10,672 nucleotides of DNA from Candidatus Omnitrophota bacterium (GTDB taxonomy: Bacteria > Omnitrophota > Gorgyraeia > Gygaellales > Profunditerraquicolaceae). Positions within the stretch are counted from its first letter, which is position 1, and each line of letters starts with the position of its first letter. The notes under the pieces were generated by a model, which was not told where the DNA came from, did not search any database, and saw nothing but the letters and a program-made list of their open reading frames with translations. Shown here one piece after another: positions 1 through 6,042 of the stretch. The translations under genes were made by a program, and so were the position numbers. The stretch covers positions 1-10,672 of the forward strand of contig JAQUON010000048.1 of assembly GCA_028717045.1 (NCBI GenBank), read 5' to 3'.

Positions 1-313
1 CCGTGACCCCTCTTAATGCCTCGAAAAACGCCTCCTGCGCATCAACCGCTTCAACCTTAACGCCCAGCTTTTCAAATATCGATACGATTTGCGCAGGTTC
101 GCCTTCGCGCATCAGGCCGTTGTTAATAAAATAGGTTTTCAGACGGTCTCCCAGGGCTTTATGGCCGAGCATAGTAACACAAGAGGAGTCCACTCCTCCC
201 GATAGTGCGTTAATCGCAAGGCCGCTGCCTACCGTGCTTGCAATCTCCTTGGCTTTGCGTTCAATGAATTCCCTTGCATCCAATGCATCCGTTTTGAGTT
301 CCTGTATGCTCAT
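1..313 (-). CDS. guaA: GMP synthase ATP-pyrophosphatase subunit, no fused amidotransferase domain (3' end outside window)
   Basis: The visible 104 residues match the start of the ATP-PPase domain of GMP synthase, which adenylylates XMP and aminates it to GMP in the cytosol. The PP-loop SGGVDSS lies at residues 39-44, followed by the family patterns NNGLMREGE (about 64-72) and FFEALRGVT at the window edge. Bacterial GuaA normally carries an N-terminal class I glutamine amidotransferase of about 190 residues. Here the protein opens about 38 residues before the PP-loop, as in the separate GuaAb-type subunit of archaea and some bacteria. The ATG start is supported by a GGGAGG Shine-Dalgarno five bases upstream. 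The gene is 66 bases downstream of the MATE gene and runs the same way. A glutaminase partner must be encoded elsewhere. NAD synthase and tRNA-thiolation enzymes share the PP-loop but not the later motifs. Confidence 0.85.
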   Translation of the reverse strand, partial: MSIQELKTDALDAREFIERKAKEIASTVGSGLAINALSGGVDSSCVTMLGHKALGDRLKTYFINNGLMREGEPAQIVSIFEKLGVKVEAVDAQEAFFEALRGVT

Positions 314-373
314 TCCTGCCTCCCATTGTTATGCTATGAGTACCGGCTGCGCAAGAAACCGCGCCCAGTTAGC

Positions 374-402
374 ATTGTATCACTTAACCTCAACAGGGAC
401 AA
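374..402 (-). promoter_or_regulatory. possible sigma70-type promoter for the GMP synthase gene
   Basis: On the minus strand TTGTCC (397-402) and TACAAT (374-379) are separated by 17 bases. The -10 matches the consensus at five of six positions and the -35 at four of six. The start point would be near 367, giving a leader of about 54 nt that includes the GGGAGG ribosome site. It overlaps the end of the MATE gene, so readthrough from that operon is also possible. Confidence 0.4.
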
Positions 403-1759
403 TTACCTTTTCCGTACGCCTAAGCCAACCTTTGCGGAAATAATGCCGCGAAACAAAAAATGTCTGTACGATAATAGAGGCATTCATCGACCACCACACC
501 GCAATCGCGCCGAAACCAAACCGCAGGGCCAAAAGATAACTGAGGGGTATGCGCACGCACCAGACGCTCAAGGTCATTATTTTCATGACGCTGCGGGTAT
601 CCCCGGCCCCGTTTAAACCGCCGCTTAAGATTACACCCCAGGCCATTAATGGTTCCACGATAAGGCTGATGAAGATATATTTTGCGCATTCATTGACTAC
701 AATAGGGTTATCCGAAAGAAAAGAAGCGACAGCAAAGGCATTGAGCATTACCAAGACCGTCAATGCGGTTACCGTAAAAAATCCCATATATGCGGTAATC
801 ATGCCTCCTCTGTAGGCATCGTCGCGCTCTCCCCGCCCCAGCAGGTTCCCTACTACCACCGCATTCGCGAGGTTGAACGCAAACGCAGGCAAAAAAATCG
901 CAGACTCAATCCTTAAGCCATTGGTAAACGCAGCCATGATTTCTACGTTATGCGCAGGAAGCCTCGCCAGGATCAAATAAAGTACCATAGCCCCAAACTG
1001 CCAGAGGATCTGCAGTAAGCCTGCCGGCCAACCGATATTGAATATCTTCTTGACAGTTTCCCAGGAAAAAGTAATACGCGGGCTCAGAAGCTTCCGGACA
1101 AACGCAATGTTCATAAGCATACCTATAAAGATGCTTACCAGCGTTGCAACCGCAATGCCCTGAAACTTCATAGGCGTATGCAGCGCGAAAGTAAAATTGA
1201 GGACAATATTCAACACGCATACTACGGCCATGGTGATAAGCGATTTTTTAATCATCTTGCAGGCGCGCAGGATGCCGTTGGTAGAGATGAGAAGATAATT
1301 GAAGAGCAAGCCCGCGGAATAGATTCTTACCAGCGGTATCGAAAGGCTTTTTAAGATATCGGGGATGCCAAGCAGGTTAATGATTACTCCGCAAGACAAG
1401 ACACCTACAATCCCAAAACCGCTGCCGGTGGCAATGCCTGATAATATCGAAGAATCGACTGCAGTATTAAATTCTTTTTTTCTGTGCGAAGTAAAAAGCC
1501 TGGAAACTACCGATACGGTCCCCACAGTAAGGGCGTTTGCGATAATGCTGAAAATAAAGTACAACTGAAACGCTACTCCATACGCAGCCTGCACCTCTTT
1601 GCCAAATTTTCCTGCCACATAGACATCGGCAAGGCCGATAAAGAAAATGAAACACATAATCAGTGCCATCGGCCAACTTACCGACCAACTCTCGGCAATA
1701 ATCGCCCGGATCTTTTTATCCTTAAGTTTACGCAGCAGGTCCTTGAATTCGCCTATCAT
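380..1759 (-). CDS. MATE-family multidrug / sodium-type efflux protein
   Basis: The protein has 459 residues, the usual size for a multi antimicrobial extrusion (MATE) transporter with twelve membrane helices. Hydrophobic segments run throughout, and two MatE repeats can be placed at about 25-185 and 245-405. The first helix carries IGLADVYVAGKFG (about 41-53), the place of the conserved family pattern D-x-x-x-x-G-x-x-G. The family exports cationic drugs or metabolites in exchange for Na+ or H+ across the inner membrane. The substrate cannot be read from the sequence. The ATG start overlaps the stop of the mazG-like gene in an ATGA, so translation is probably coupled. It is the last gene of the mutY-mazG-MATE operon. 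Polysaccharide flippases of the wider MOP superfamily are the main alternative, but the length and the A-x-x-G-x-x-G region favour MATE. Confidence 0.88.
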   Translation of the reverse strand: MIGEFKDLLRKLKDKKIRAIIAESWSVSWPMALIMCFIFFIGLADVYVAGKFGKEVQAAYGVAFQLYFIFSIIANALTVGTVSVVSRLFTSHRKKEFNTAVDSSILSGIATGSGFGIVGVLSCGVIINLLGIPDILKSLSIPLVRIYSAGLLFNYLLISTNGILRACKMIKKSLITMAVVCVLNIVLNFTFALHTPMKFQGIAVATLVSIFIGMLMNIAFVRKLLSPRITFSWETVKKIFNIGWPAGLLQILWQFGAMVLYLILARLPAHNVEIMAAFTNGLRIESAIFLPAFAFNLANAVVVGNLLGRGERDDAYRGGMITAYMGFFTVTALTVLVMLNAFAVASFLSDNPIVVNECAKYIFISLIVEPLMAWGVILSGGLNGAGDTRSVMKIMTLSVWCVRIPLSYLLALRFGFGAIAVWWSMNASIIVQTFFVSRHYFRKGWLRRTEKVIVPVEVK

Positions 1760-2169
1760 AGTGAAAACGCCTTGTGCCTTACATGACGCGGTTCCTTTGC
1801 CTTGATCCTGTGCCAGTTGCGTATGATGTCTTTACTGGATCTTACTTTTACCCTGCCGAATACGTGAGGGTGCCGCCGCTTGAGCTTTCGGATAAGCCCG
1901 TCAATTACGTCCTCAACCGTAAATTTCTTGCATCTGGCAGCGATCTGTGAATGAAACATTACCTGGAGCAATAAATCGCCCAGCTCCTCCTGCATATGCA
2001 GGTAATCGCGCGCCGTAATAGCCTCTATAAGCTCTTCTACTTCTTCTTTAAGGTATGGGATCAAAGACTGATGAGTCTGCTCTTTATCCCACATGCAGCC
2101 TTTAGGGCCATGCAATATTTCAAATACCTGTTTTAGTGCCATAAACTTTGTCTTTTTGTGCGTTTTCAT
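1756..2169 (-). CDS. mazG: MazG-family nucleoside triphosphate pyrophosphohydrolase, single domain
   Basis: The 137-residue protein corresponds to a single MazG domain. It shows GCMWDKEQTHQSLIPYL (about 24-40), the metal-binding EExxE motif as EEVEE (42-46), ExxD as ELGD (62-65), and RRHPHVFG (98-105), all typical of MazG. MazG hydrolyses NTPs or dNTPs to the monophosphate and pyrophosphate, helping remove non-canonical nucleotides. E. coli MazG carries two such domains; this one is about half that length. I chose the ATG two bases after the mutY stop, which suits termination-reinitiation. A TTG six codons upstream (2187) is in frame and possible but would overlap mutY. Neither has a convincing Shine-Dalgarno. 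The stop overlaps the MATE start (ATGA). Its pairing with MutY suggests a nucleotide-quality or mutation-avoidance role, which is inference. Confidence 0.87.
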   Translation of the reverse strand: MKTHKKTKFMALKQVFEILHGPKGCMWDKEQTHQSLIPYLKEEVEELIEAITARDYLHMQEELGDLLLQVMFHSQIAARCKKFTVEDVIDGLIRKLKRRHPHVFGRVKVRSSKDIIRNWHRIKAKEPRHVRHKAFSL

Positions 2170-2171
2170 AG

Positions 2172-2966
2172 CTAGAGAGTAATACAATTGCCCTGCCTGG
2201 TAACTAAGCCATCCCTGCAGAGCGAATCTACTATAGACCCTAATTTTGAAGCCTTTAATCCTGTTTTCCTGGCAAGGGCAGACAGGCCCATTTGCCTGTG
2301 CATTGTCAAAAGCCTTATGATCCTGCCGCGCAACTGCCGCTGCGAACCCTCAAACAAGCCCTGCCTGCGGTAGTGCAGGCTTCTCCTGGAAGGATTGGTA
2401 TTTACCTCCTTTAGATACACGCCGTAATCCATCAACGCAGAGTACCATTTCCGCGGGTTTTTTTTATCAAGATAGCGCCGCAGGTAAGGAAAAAGTTCTT
2501 TATCGCTTACCGATTGCCTGGTTTTAAAAAAATGGTGTATAAACACACTGCGTATATTTGTTTCTATGAATGCGACCGGCTTGTTAAACGCAAACGCACA
2601 TATTGCCCCGGCGGTTGCCTTACCGATCCCCGGTAGCACCATCAAGGCTTCCGGGCTTGACGGCACCTTCCCCTTAAACCTGGATACCAAAATTTCGGCT
2701 AAACGTTTAAGATGCACTGCCCTGCGGTTATATCCCAGACCCTGCCAGGCCGTGATAACTTGTTTTTGAGGCGCCTTGGCAAGCGCATGAATGCTTGGAA
2801 ACCGCCGTATAAACAAAGGGAATTTTACGCGTACGCGGCTCACCTGGGTCTGTTGGAGCATTATTTCGGAAACGAGGATATGATAGGGATTCTGCGTCTT
2901 CCTCCAAGGCAAGGCCCTGCCGTGTTTTTTATAATAATTGTAAATAACGCGCCTGAATTGCTTCAT
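2172..2966 (-). CDS. mutY: MutY-like adenine DNA glycosylase lacking the Fe-S cluster, with C-terminal winged-helix-like region
   Basis: Residues 1-190 match the HhH-GPD glycosylase fold of MutY, which removes adenine opposite 8-oxoguanine. Visible motifs are LPWRKTQNPYHILVSEIMLQQTQV (split here: LPWR at 19-22, SEIMLQQTQV at 33-42) with the proton-donating Glu34, GLGY at 76-79, and the helix-hairpin-helix LPGIGKATAG at 111-120. The position of EndoIII Lys120 and MutY Ser120 is Ala, so a beta-lyase is not expected. The catalytic Asp of MutY's LDGNV is replaced by Glu135 in FIETNIR. The four-cysteine Fe-S loop is absent (only Cys123, 250, 261), and so is the NUDIX-like 8-oxoG domain. The last 55 residues instead resemble a winged helix. 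I recall similar proteins from Patescibacteria-like genomes. The ATG sits about 8 nt from the predicted transcription start and has no Shine-Dalgarno. Confidence 0.8.
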   Translation of the reverse strand: MKQFRRVIYNYYKKHGRALPWRKTQNPYHILVSEIMLQQTQVSRVRVKFPLFIRRFPSIHALAKAPQKQVITAWQGLGYNRRAVHLKRLAEILVSRFKGKVPSSPEALMVLPGIGKATAGAICAFAFNKPVAFIETNIRSVFIHHFFKTRQSVSDKELFPYLRRYLDKKNPRKWYSALMDYGVYLKEVNTNPSRRSLHYRRQGLFEGSQRQLRGRIIRLLTMHRQMGLSALARKTGLKASKLGSIVDSLCRDGLVTRQGNCITL

Positions 2967-2980
2967 TGTAGGAAACGTTT

Positions 2981-3009
2981 ATTGTAATGCGCAAAGGCTA
3001 TCTTTTCAA
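2981..3009 (-). promoter_or_regulatory. sigma70-type promoter of the mutY-mazG-MATE operon
   Basis: On the minus strand TTGAAA (3004-3009) and TACAAT (2981-2986) are separated by exactly 17 bases, each with five of six consensus matches. Transcription would start near 2974, only about 8 nt before the mutY ATG. That fits the absence of a ribosome binding site in front of mutY and implies an almost leaderless mRNA. The promoter occupies the 52-base gap after the vanZ-like gene, where no terminator is visible. Confidence 0.68.
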
Positions 3010-3018
3010 TGCAATTTT

Positions 3019-3531
3019 TCAAACATGATGCAAGAGAAAAATGCTCACGCCAAAAACCGAGCTCATAATATTTGTAAAAAAATCCCTGAAATCGCCTACC
3101 CGGTAAGGAAGGGCTGCTTGAAATACTTCATCGAGGCCGCTAATCACAGCCGCAAAAATTAACGCACGCACTATAGGCTTCCATGTTATGTAACGCTGCG
3201 CGCCAAAGAATTCCATAGCGGCACAATATCCCAGTAGGCCATACGTTACTATGTGTATCTTTTCTGAAAAATACGGCTGCCAGGAACTAAATAAGTAGGC
3301 AAGCACGCACAAGGCGCTTAAGAACACAATGCGCAAAAAGCCTGCCTTCTTCCTAGCCGCATAGGAGGCGATCAATAAGGCCAGAATGGCAAAACTTATT
3401 TGCAATGCCCCTTCCATAGCTGCGTTACCGAACAACGCAAAGAGCCAATTTCTTACCTGCTGCATATACGCAGCGGAAATAACAATATAGGCGCCTAGCG
3501 CAAAGCTTATCTTTGGCAAAATCAGGGGCAC
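3019..3531 (-). CDS. VanZ-like integral membrane protein
   Basis: The 170-residue protein has about six hydrophobic segments (roughly 5-22, 43-60, 65-83, 91-108, 119-136, 151-168). It carries the polar signature of the VanZ-like family: SEKIHIVTYGLLGY (89-102), then SGLDEVFQAALPYRVGDFRD (131-150) with the conserved Asp-Glu, Gln, Arg and Asp, then a small-residue helix. VanZ gives low-level teicoplanin resistance in enterococci. Most family members, including this type, have no known reaction but tend to occur near envelope genes. The GTG start is supported by GAGGTG (3537-3542) five bases upstream. The gene begins 30 bases after the antiporter-EIIA gene and is probably cotranscribed with it. 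No vanA-type ligase or regulator is nearby, so I do not infer glycopeptide resistance. Confidence 0.82.
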   Translation of the reverse strand: MPLILPKISFALGAYIVISAAYMQQVRNWLFALFGNAAMEGALQISFAILALLIASYAARKKAGFLRIVFLSALCVLAYLFSSWQPYFSEKIHIVTYGLLGYCAAMEFFGAQRYITWKPIVRALIFAAVISGLDEVFQAALPYRVGDFRDFFTNIMSSVFGVSIFLLHHV

Positions 3532-3561
3532 TTACACACCTCGCTGTGCAATAAATCTTTG

Positions 3562-5292
3562 TTATGGCTTGCCTGTTTTTCTTATGATTTGATGCGGGGT
3601 AAACGCATTTTCCAAGACACGCCAGACTTGTAGTTCATCGGCGGCAGTCAAGAGTGCGGCACGGGTTTCCTGATTGCTCATCGCCTTCGCAATTATCCTT
3701 AATATCTGGACCTGCGACCAATCATCCTGCCTGGGAGTAAAAATCAGGAATACGAAATGGGTGGGCTTGCCGTCGGGCGAGTTCCATTCGATGCCGTTTA
3801 AGGACCTTCCAAAGACTATAAGCGGCTTTTTCTCGAAAGGCAATCTCGCATGAGGAACAGCAACTCCTTCCTCGATCGCAGTTCCCATGGTGTTTTCGCG
3901 CTCAATTACCGCCGAATAAATAATTTCGGGGGTCGGCATACCTTCTTGCCTGCTTGCCAGCCCACAAAGCTCTTCAATAACCTTGTCTCGCTCACTAGCC
4001 TTCAATTCCGCAATAATATCTCTTCTGGAAAAATACTCAAGGACGCTCACTTCTTTGCGTTTCTTAATAGAATATGCCAGCCATGGCCCTAATAGCACTG
4101 ATGAAATCACTGCGCCAAATACAATAGCCACAAATACCGGCTCGGTAATGAGATGGTATTCCAACGCAAGCAAGCCAACCACTATTTCCATAGCGCCTCC
4201 GGGGGTATGCGCAATCGCTATCGAAAGGCGGTTTGACTTCGGTAGTTTAGTCAAATTTACCCCAAGCCAGGCGCCAAGGAACCTGCCTAAAATACCTATC
4301 ACGCTTATAAAAAGAACGAGAAAGATGTCAAAATGCCGCAAGAAATCTACTTTAAGGCCGATATTGACAAAGAACAGGGGGACAAATATAGCGTACACCA
4401 TCTGAGAAATAACCTGTCTTACGTTTTCAGAAAGCGCCCTTGCTCCGCCTGCCATAATACCCGCGATAAAAAACCCAAACAAGGCATGAATGCCTATTTT
4501 CTGGGTGACGGCTCCGCAAAGAAGCCCCAAGAGGCAAATAAACGTGAGGGTCGAGCCGGGTTGAGGCATTTGCTTAGTCTTTATCTTTAAAATAACCCGG
4601 TTCGTCCAATCCCTGCCCAAGGTCAAGCAAAATATTGCAAAACCAACCGTTGATCCTACAATAGAAAAAATATTGAGGAAGTTAAGATTTGCCTGTGTAA
4701 AAAAACCTAATACTAAAGTAAAAAGCAGCCACCCAATAATGTCATTGACCGAAAGGGCGGACATGATCAAAAAACCCAAATCGGTTTTTGATAAGTTCAA
4801 ATCATGAAGCGCTCGCGCTGCGATAGGCATAGCGCTTATTGTCATAACGGTTGCCATAAAAAGCGAGAAAATCAACCGATTGTCGGGGTTAACTAAATAA
4901 TGAGCAGGCAAGAGAAAACACGGGATAAACGCAATAACCATAGGAACGATAATATCAACCAGGGCTATTTTTAAAGCATCCCCTCTCTGCCGCCATGCTG
5001 ACGAGAAATCAATCTCAAGCCCGGTTTCCAGTAAGAGAAAAAGGACTCCGATCCAGGCCACTGTTTCAAACATGGCCCCCTGGATCGGATCGGCAGGAAA
5101 CATTATCTGATGCAACGAAGGAAGAAGCCTGCCGAAAATAGTAGGCCCCAGCAATACGCCTACTAAGATTTCGGCAGTCAGAGGCGGCTGCTGCCATCTC
5201 CGGAATAGCTCCCCCAGGCTTCTGGCAAGGCCCAAAAGAAGAAACACCTGGATAAGGAAGATAAAGATATGGTGCTCGGTAAAATAAGTCAT
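3562..5292 (-). CDS. CPA2-family cation/proton antiporter fused to a C-terminal PTS EIIA (PtsN-type) domain
   Basis: The protein has 576 residues. Positions 1 to about 405 are a polytopic membrane domain of the KefB/GerN (CPA2) antiporter type, with the family motifs QPPLTAEILVGVLLGPT (35-51), LLLETGLEIDF (86-96) and an Asn-Asp pair, N183-D184, where CPA antiporters keep their ion-binding acid. After a basic linker, residues about 420-565 form a fructose/nitrogen-type EIIA domain with GVAVPHAR, placing the phosphorylatable histidine at 481. EIIA receives phosphate from HPr or NPr. Fusion to an antiporter suggests that transport of Na+ or K+ against H+ is set by PTS phosphorylation, which is inference. 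There is no TrkA-N domain. The ATG has an AAGGG-like ribosome site close upstream. The gene follows the terminator of the second cold-shock gene, and I cannot place its promoter firmly. The vanZ-like gene follows after 30 bases. Confidence 0.9.
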   Translation of the reverse strand: MTYFTEHHIFIFLIQVFLLLGLARSLGELFRRWQQPPLTAEILVGVLLGPTIFGRLLPSLHQIMFPADPIQGAMFETVAWIGVLFLLLETGLEIDFSSAWRQRGDALKIALVDIIVPMVIAFIPCFLLPAHYLVNPDNRLIFSLFMATVMTISAMPIAARALHDLNLSKTDLGFLIMSALSVNDIIGWLLFTLVLGFFTQANLNFLNIFSIVGSTVGFAIFCLTLGRDWTNRVILKIKTKQMPQPGSTLTFICLLGLLCGAVTQKIGIHALFGFFIAGIMAGGARALSENVRQVISQMVYAIFVPLFFVNIGLKVDFLRHFDIFLVLFISVIGILGRFLGAWLGVNLTKLPKSNRLSIAIAHTPGGAMEIVVGLLALEYHLITEPVFVAIVFGAVISSVLLGPWLAYSIKKRKEVSVLEYFSRRDIIAELKASERDKVIEELCGLASRQEGMPTPEIIYSAVIERENTMGTAIEEGVAVPHARLPFEKKPLIVFGRSLNGIEWNSPDGKPTHFVFLIFTPRQDDWSQVQILRIIAKAMSNQETRAALLTAADELQVWRVLENAFTPHQIIRKTGKP

Positions 5293-5323
5293 CCTACCCT
5301 TGCCCCTGAGGCCAGGTTAAAAG

Positions 5324-5366
5324 AAATAAAAAAAGCGGTACAACGATTTAACTCATTGTACCGCTT
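5324..5366 (-). terminator. intrinsic terminator after the second cold-shock gene
   Basis: Positions 5333-5343 and 5356-5366 form a perfect 11-bp inverted repeat (AAGCGGTACAA on both arms, read as complements) around a 12-base loop. On the minus strand it is followed by a run of seven T and further T-rich sequence. On the plus strand no U-tract follows, so it acts on minus-strand transcription only. It lies 41 bases downstream of the stop at 5407. Confidence 0.88.
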
Positions 5367-5406
5367 ACTGAAGCAGTATTCAACGATAAAATATCTTTAA
5401 AAAACC

Positions 5407-5619
5407 TTAGGCAGCCGCGGCAATGATGCGCACGTTGATTGCGCGGGGGCCTTTCGGTGATTTTTCAACATCGAATTCAACGTCCTGCTCTTCGTTCAAT
5501 ACGTCGAATTTTGCGTCAAGGAGGCTGGACTGATGAAAGAACACTTCCCTTCCATCCGTATCGCTGATGAACCCAAAGCCTCTGTCCCTGACGAGTTTCT
5601 TTATCTTGCCTGTATGCAT
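5407..5619 (-). CDS. cold-shock domain protein, second tandem copy, divergent
   Basis: This 70-residue protein is a single cold-shock (OB-fold) domain. The nucleic-acid-binding motifs are RGFGFI (RNP1, 13-18) and VFFHQ (RNP2, 26-30). Unlike canonical CspA it begins with KIKKLVRD rather than a KWFN-type strand, so the aromatic residue at that place is missing, and it ends in a short alanine run (67-70). Csp proteins bind single-stranded RNA and DNA in the cytoplasm and melt secondary structure. A strong AAAGGAGA site precedes the ATG. The canonical csp gene lies 73 bases upstream, with a strong intrinsic terminator in between. There is no room for a separate promoter outside that hairpin, so expression probably depends on readthrough. 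The divergence from its neighbour argues against a recent duplication. Confidence 0.93.
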   Translation of the reverse strand: MHTGKIKKLVRDRGFGFISDTDGREVFFHQSSLLDAKFDVLNEEQDVEFDVEKSPKGPRAINVRIIAAAA

Positions 5620-5637
5620 GATAAACTCTCCTTTACG

Positions 5638-5677
5638 GTAAAAAATATGGCCCGGTCCTTTTCTTAAGAACCGGGCC
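5638..5677 (-). terminator. intrinsic terminator between the two cold-shock genes
   Basis: Positions 5649-5660 and 5666-5677 pair over 12 bp (GGCCCGGTTCTT with AAGGACCGGGCC, one G-U pair) around a 5-base loop. On the minus strand this is followed by ATA and six T (5640-5645). The stem is GC-rich and strong. It starts 15 bases after the upstream csp stop and ends about 20 bases before the next csp start. Confidence 0.88.
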
Positions 5678-5692
5678 TTTGATGTGCAAAGG

Positions 5693-5893
5693 TTATAACT
5701 TCACTACTTTCGTAGCTTGTTCACCTTTAGGCCCTTTCTCGATTTCAAACTCGACTTCCTGGCCCTCCTCTAAAGATTTATATCCCTCACCCACGATCGC
5801 GCTGTGGTGTACAAATACGTCGTTACCGGATTCAGGCGTGATAAATCCATAGCCTTTTTGGTTTGAAAACCATTTCACTTTACCTTTTGCCAT
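5693..5893 (-). CDS. cspA: canonical CspA-family cold-shock protein
   Basis: The protein has 66 residues, the standard CspA length. It shows KWFSNQKGYGFITPE (7-21), containing RNP1 as KGYGFI, then VFVHHSAI (26-33) with RNP2, and EFEIEKGPKGEQATKV (48-63), all closely matching the family. It binds single-stranded nucleic acid and acts as an RNA chaperone, and in E. coli relatives also as a transcription antiterminator. A strong AAGGAGGT ribosome site lies about nine bases before the ATG. Upstream there is a TATAAT element (5919-5924), an intrinsic terminator (5943-5980) and a stronger promoter (6015-6042). The gene may therefore be read from a short local promoter, from a long attenuated leader, or from both. 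It ends at a strong terminator separating it from the second csp gene. The name reflects family membership; orthology with E. coli cspA is not shown. Confidence 0.95.
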   Translation of the reverse strand: MAKGKVKWFSNQKGYGFITPESGNDVFVHHSAIVGEGYKSLEEGQEVEFEIEKGPKGEQATKVVKL

Positions 5894-5918
5894 TACTTTA
5901 CTACCTCCTTCCTTTCAC

Positions 5919-5924
5919 ATTATA
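5919..5924 (-). promoter_or_regulatory. -10 element of a possible proximal csp promoter
   Basis: A perfect TATAAT occurs on the minus strand 25 bases before the csp start codon. The expected -35 place falls in the T-rich tail of the upstream terminator (TTTTTA with 17-base spacing) and is a poor match. The element is suggestive rather than secure. Confidence 0.4.
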
Positions 5925-5942
5925 GTCAACACAGGCGGAAAT

Positions 5943-5980
5943 AAAAAAAACCGAAAGGCTTGTTATCTGATGCCTCCCGG
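5943..5980 (-). terminator. intrinsic terminator after the deaminase-dipeptidase operon, or attenuator in the csp leader
   Basis: Positions 5972-5980 and 5951-5959 pair over 9 bp (CCGGGAGGC with GCCTTTCGG, two G-U pairs) around a 12-base loop. On the minus strand eight T follow (5943-5950). It lies 51 bases after the stop of the small HicB-like gene and about 35 bases after the predicted start point of the promoter at 6015-6042. It could therefore end either transcript. Confidence 0.72.
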
Positions 5981-6009
5981 CTCAAGATTTCCTTCCTTGT
6001 TTACTACGA
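5943..6009 (-). ncRNA. putative short RNA or terminated csp leader
   Basis: A near-consensus promoter at 6015-6042 would start RNA near 6008, and an intrinsic terminator ends at 5943, defining a transcript of about 65 nt. Its 5' half can form a weak CAAG/CUUG hairpin that exposes AAGGAAGGA, and its 3' half is the terminator stem. It matches no riboswitch or known small RNA that I recognise. It could be an independent small RNA or the attenuated leader of the csp gene that follows 50 bases later. The call rests on the promoter and terminator only. Confidence 0.35.
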
Positions 6010-6014
6010 AATTA

Positions 6015-6042
6015 AGTATAGCACTTTTTTCCTATTTGTCAA
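6015..6042 (-). promoter_or_regulatory. near-consensus sigma70 promoter with extended -10, upstream of csp
   Basis: On the minus strand a perfect TTGACA (6037-6042) and TATACT (6015-6020) are separated by 16 bases, with TG one base before the -10 (extended -10, TGCTATACT). It is the best promoter match I found in the window. It overlaps the last codons of the 57-aa gene. The predicted start near 6008 is about 115 bases before the csp ATG, with an intrinsic terminator in between. Confidence 0.7.

Noticed and set aside
2148..2187. TTG start at 2187 for the mazG-like gene.
   Set aside because: It would extend into mutY with a poor ribosome site and add residues outside the MazG domain. The ATG two bases after the mutY stop is simpler, though the choice is not certain.
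3983..4405. A 140-codon plus-strand frame inside the antiporter gene.
   Set aside because: It is antisense to a gene with full domain support and its product shows no family motif; long antisense frames are expected opposite membrane-protein codons.
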